Origin: Caldilinea sp. CFX5
GTDB taxonomy: Bacteria; Chloroflexota; Anaerolineae; Caldilineales; Caldilineaceae
DNA length: 64,000 bases
Direction: 5' to 3'
NCBI GenBank assembly: GCA_021405325.1
Contig: QWII01000016.1
Span: 62,001 to 126,000, forward strand
Position 1 is the first letter of the stretch; each line of letters begins with the position of its first letter. The position numbers were made by a program, and so were the translations under genes. The notes below the pieces were generated by a model that was not told the DNA's origin, made no database searches, and saw only the letters and a program-made list of their open reading frames with translations. Of this stretch, positions 63,460 to 64,000 are shown piece after piece.

Positions 63460-63479
63460 GTGTGCGAAAAGGAGGCAGC

Positions 63480-64000
63480 ATGAGTAAAATGCGGGCAGTG
63501 ATCGTGACGCCGGAAGCGCCCTCGCGTCTGGCGATCAACACAGTCGACGCGCCCACGCCAGACTCGTCAGCAGCACTGGTGCGAGTGCGGGCGGTTTCGC
63601 TCAATCGCGGGGAAGTGCGCCGAACCCAGAGTGATCCCGCCGGGGCGCGCCCTGGTTGGGATCTGGCCGGTGTTGTCGAACGAGCGGCGGCGGATGGCGC
63701 TGGGCCGCCGGTGGGCAGTCGTGTGGTTGGCTTTGTCCCTGCCGGGGCCTGGGCGGAACTTGTCGCCGTACCCGCGCAAGCGTTGGCCGTGTTGCCGGAG
63801 GAAGTCAGCTTCAGCCAGGCGGGTACCTTGCCCGTCGCCGGCCTGACCGCCTTGCTGGGGCTGGAGAAGGCGGGCAGCCTGTTGGGCCGCACCGTGCTGA
63901 TCACCGGCGCGACCGGCGGCGTCGGTGATTTTGCTGTACAACTGGCGCGGGAAGTAGGGGCCAATGTCGTGGCATTGGTGCGCACGATGGAGCGGGCCGA
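63480..64000 (+). CDS. Zinc-type alcohol dehydrogenase-like (MDR) oxidoreductase, N-terminal part
   Basis: Start ATG 63480 with GGAGG 7 nt upstream; the frame is open to the window end, 173 codons. The N-terminal GroES-like domain reads PDSSAALVRVRAVSLNRGEV, and the Rossmann motif LITGATGGVGDFAVQLAREV follows. No zinc-ligand cysteines are visible in the first part, so it is likely a quinone-oxidoreductase-type MDR. The C-terminus lies outside the window. It is 20 nt after the thioredoxin-like gene. Confidence 0.88.
   Translation, partial: MSKMRAVIVTPEAPSRLAINTVDAPTPDSSAALVRVRAVSLNRGEVRRTQSDPAGARPGWDLAGVVERAAADGAGPPVGSRVVGFVPAGAWAELVAVPAQALAVLPEEVSFSQAGTLPVAGLTALLGLEKAGSLLGRTVLITGATGGVGDFAVQLAREVGANVVALVRTMERA

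Overview
The window looks like a chromosomal stretch of a GC-rich, filamentous-type Chloroflexota bacterium (Anaerolineae/Caldilineae-like). This placement is inferred from gene style: Tat and lipoprotein binding proteins without a linked ATPase, paired PhyH and Gfo/Idh/MocA genes, SdrD_B and thrombospondin-type-3 surface proteins with a [FY]LPL C-terminus, an AAA-PD-(D/E)XK protein, and abundant intergenic palindromes. No rRNA, tRNA or CRISPR array was recognised.

Region 1 (1-22.7 kb) is a carbohydrate/organic-acid uptake and catabolism area. It holds the N-terminus of a family-5 solute-binding protein, a sialidase-like BNR protein, two PhyH oxygenases, an M19 dipeptidase-like protein with altered metal ligands, and an LplB/LplC-type ABC importer (two permeases plus a DUF3502-type lipoprotein). 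It continues with two Gfo/Idh/MocA oxidoreductases, a sialate O-acetylesterase-like protein, an enolase-superfamily enzyme, a small radical SAM protein, an SDR, a bicupin and an AraM/G1P-dehydrogenase-like protein. Decayed genes lie among these: a core-deleted PmeII-type restriction endonuclease, a TIM-barrel protein with an in-frame TAG, a frameshifted TPR tail, and a tiny 2-hydroxyacid dehydrogenase tail.

Region 2 (22.8-29.5 kb) encodes hydrolases: an M24 peptidase-like protein, a Tat-exported 5'-nucleotidase, a PIG-L deacetylase, a histidine phosphatase and a sulfatase.

Region 3 (29.6-54.6 kb) is the most distinctive part: about 25 kb of exoprotein genes, all on the minus strand. Four proteins share a ~160-residue module I cannot name (five copies). 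Three share a ~110-residue sub-C-terminal domain. Six end in a [FY][LM]PL motif, and two share a ~250-residue C-terminal domain with two dockerin-like loops. Within the island, a tightly packed four-gene block couples an SdrD_B surface protein to an FHA protein, a PP2C-like pseudo-phosphatase with a TM segment, and a DNRLRE/DUF11 protein. A gingipain-like C25 peptidase also sits here. A RAYT (Y1 HUH transposase) is flanked by about nine GTAG-hairpin REP copies.

Region 4 (55.4-64 kb) has a sugar isomerase-like gene, a LiaF-like membrane pair, two cytochromes P450 around a TetR regulator with a clear promoter/operator, an ATC-hydrolase-like gene, a thioredoxin-like gene and the start of an MDR oxidoreductase.

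Many intergenic gaps carry a long inverted repeat. Several fall into MITE-like families, and two of those copies are inserted inside another palindrome. All functional assignments come from reading motifs; no database search was run.
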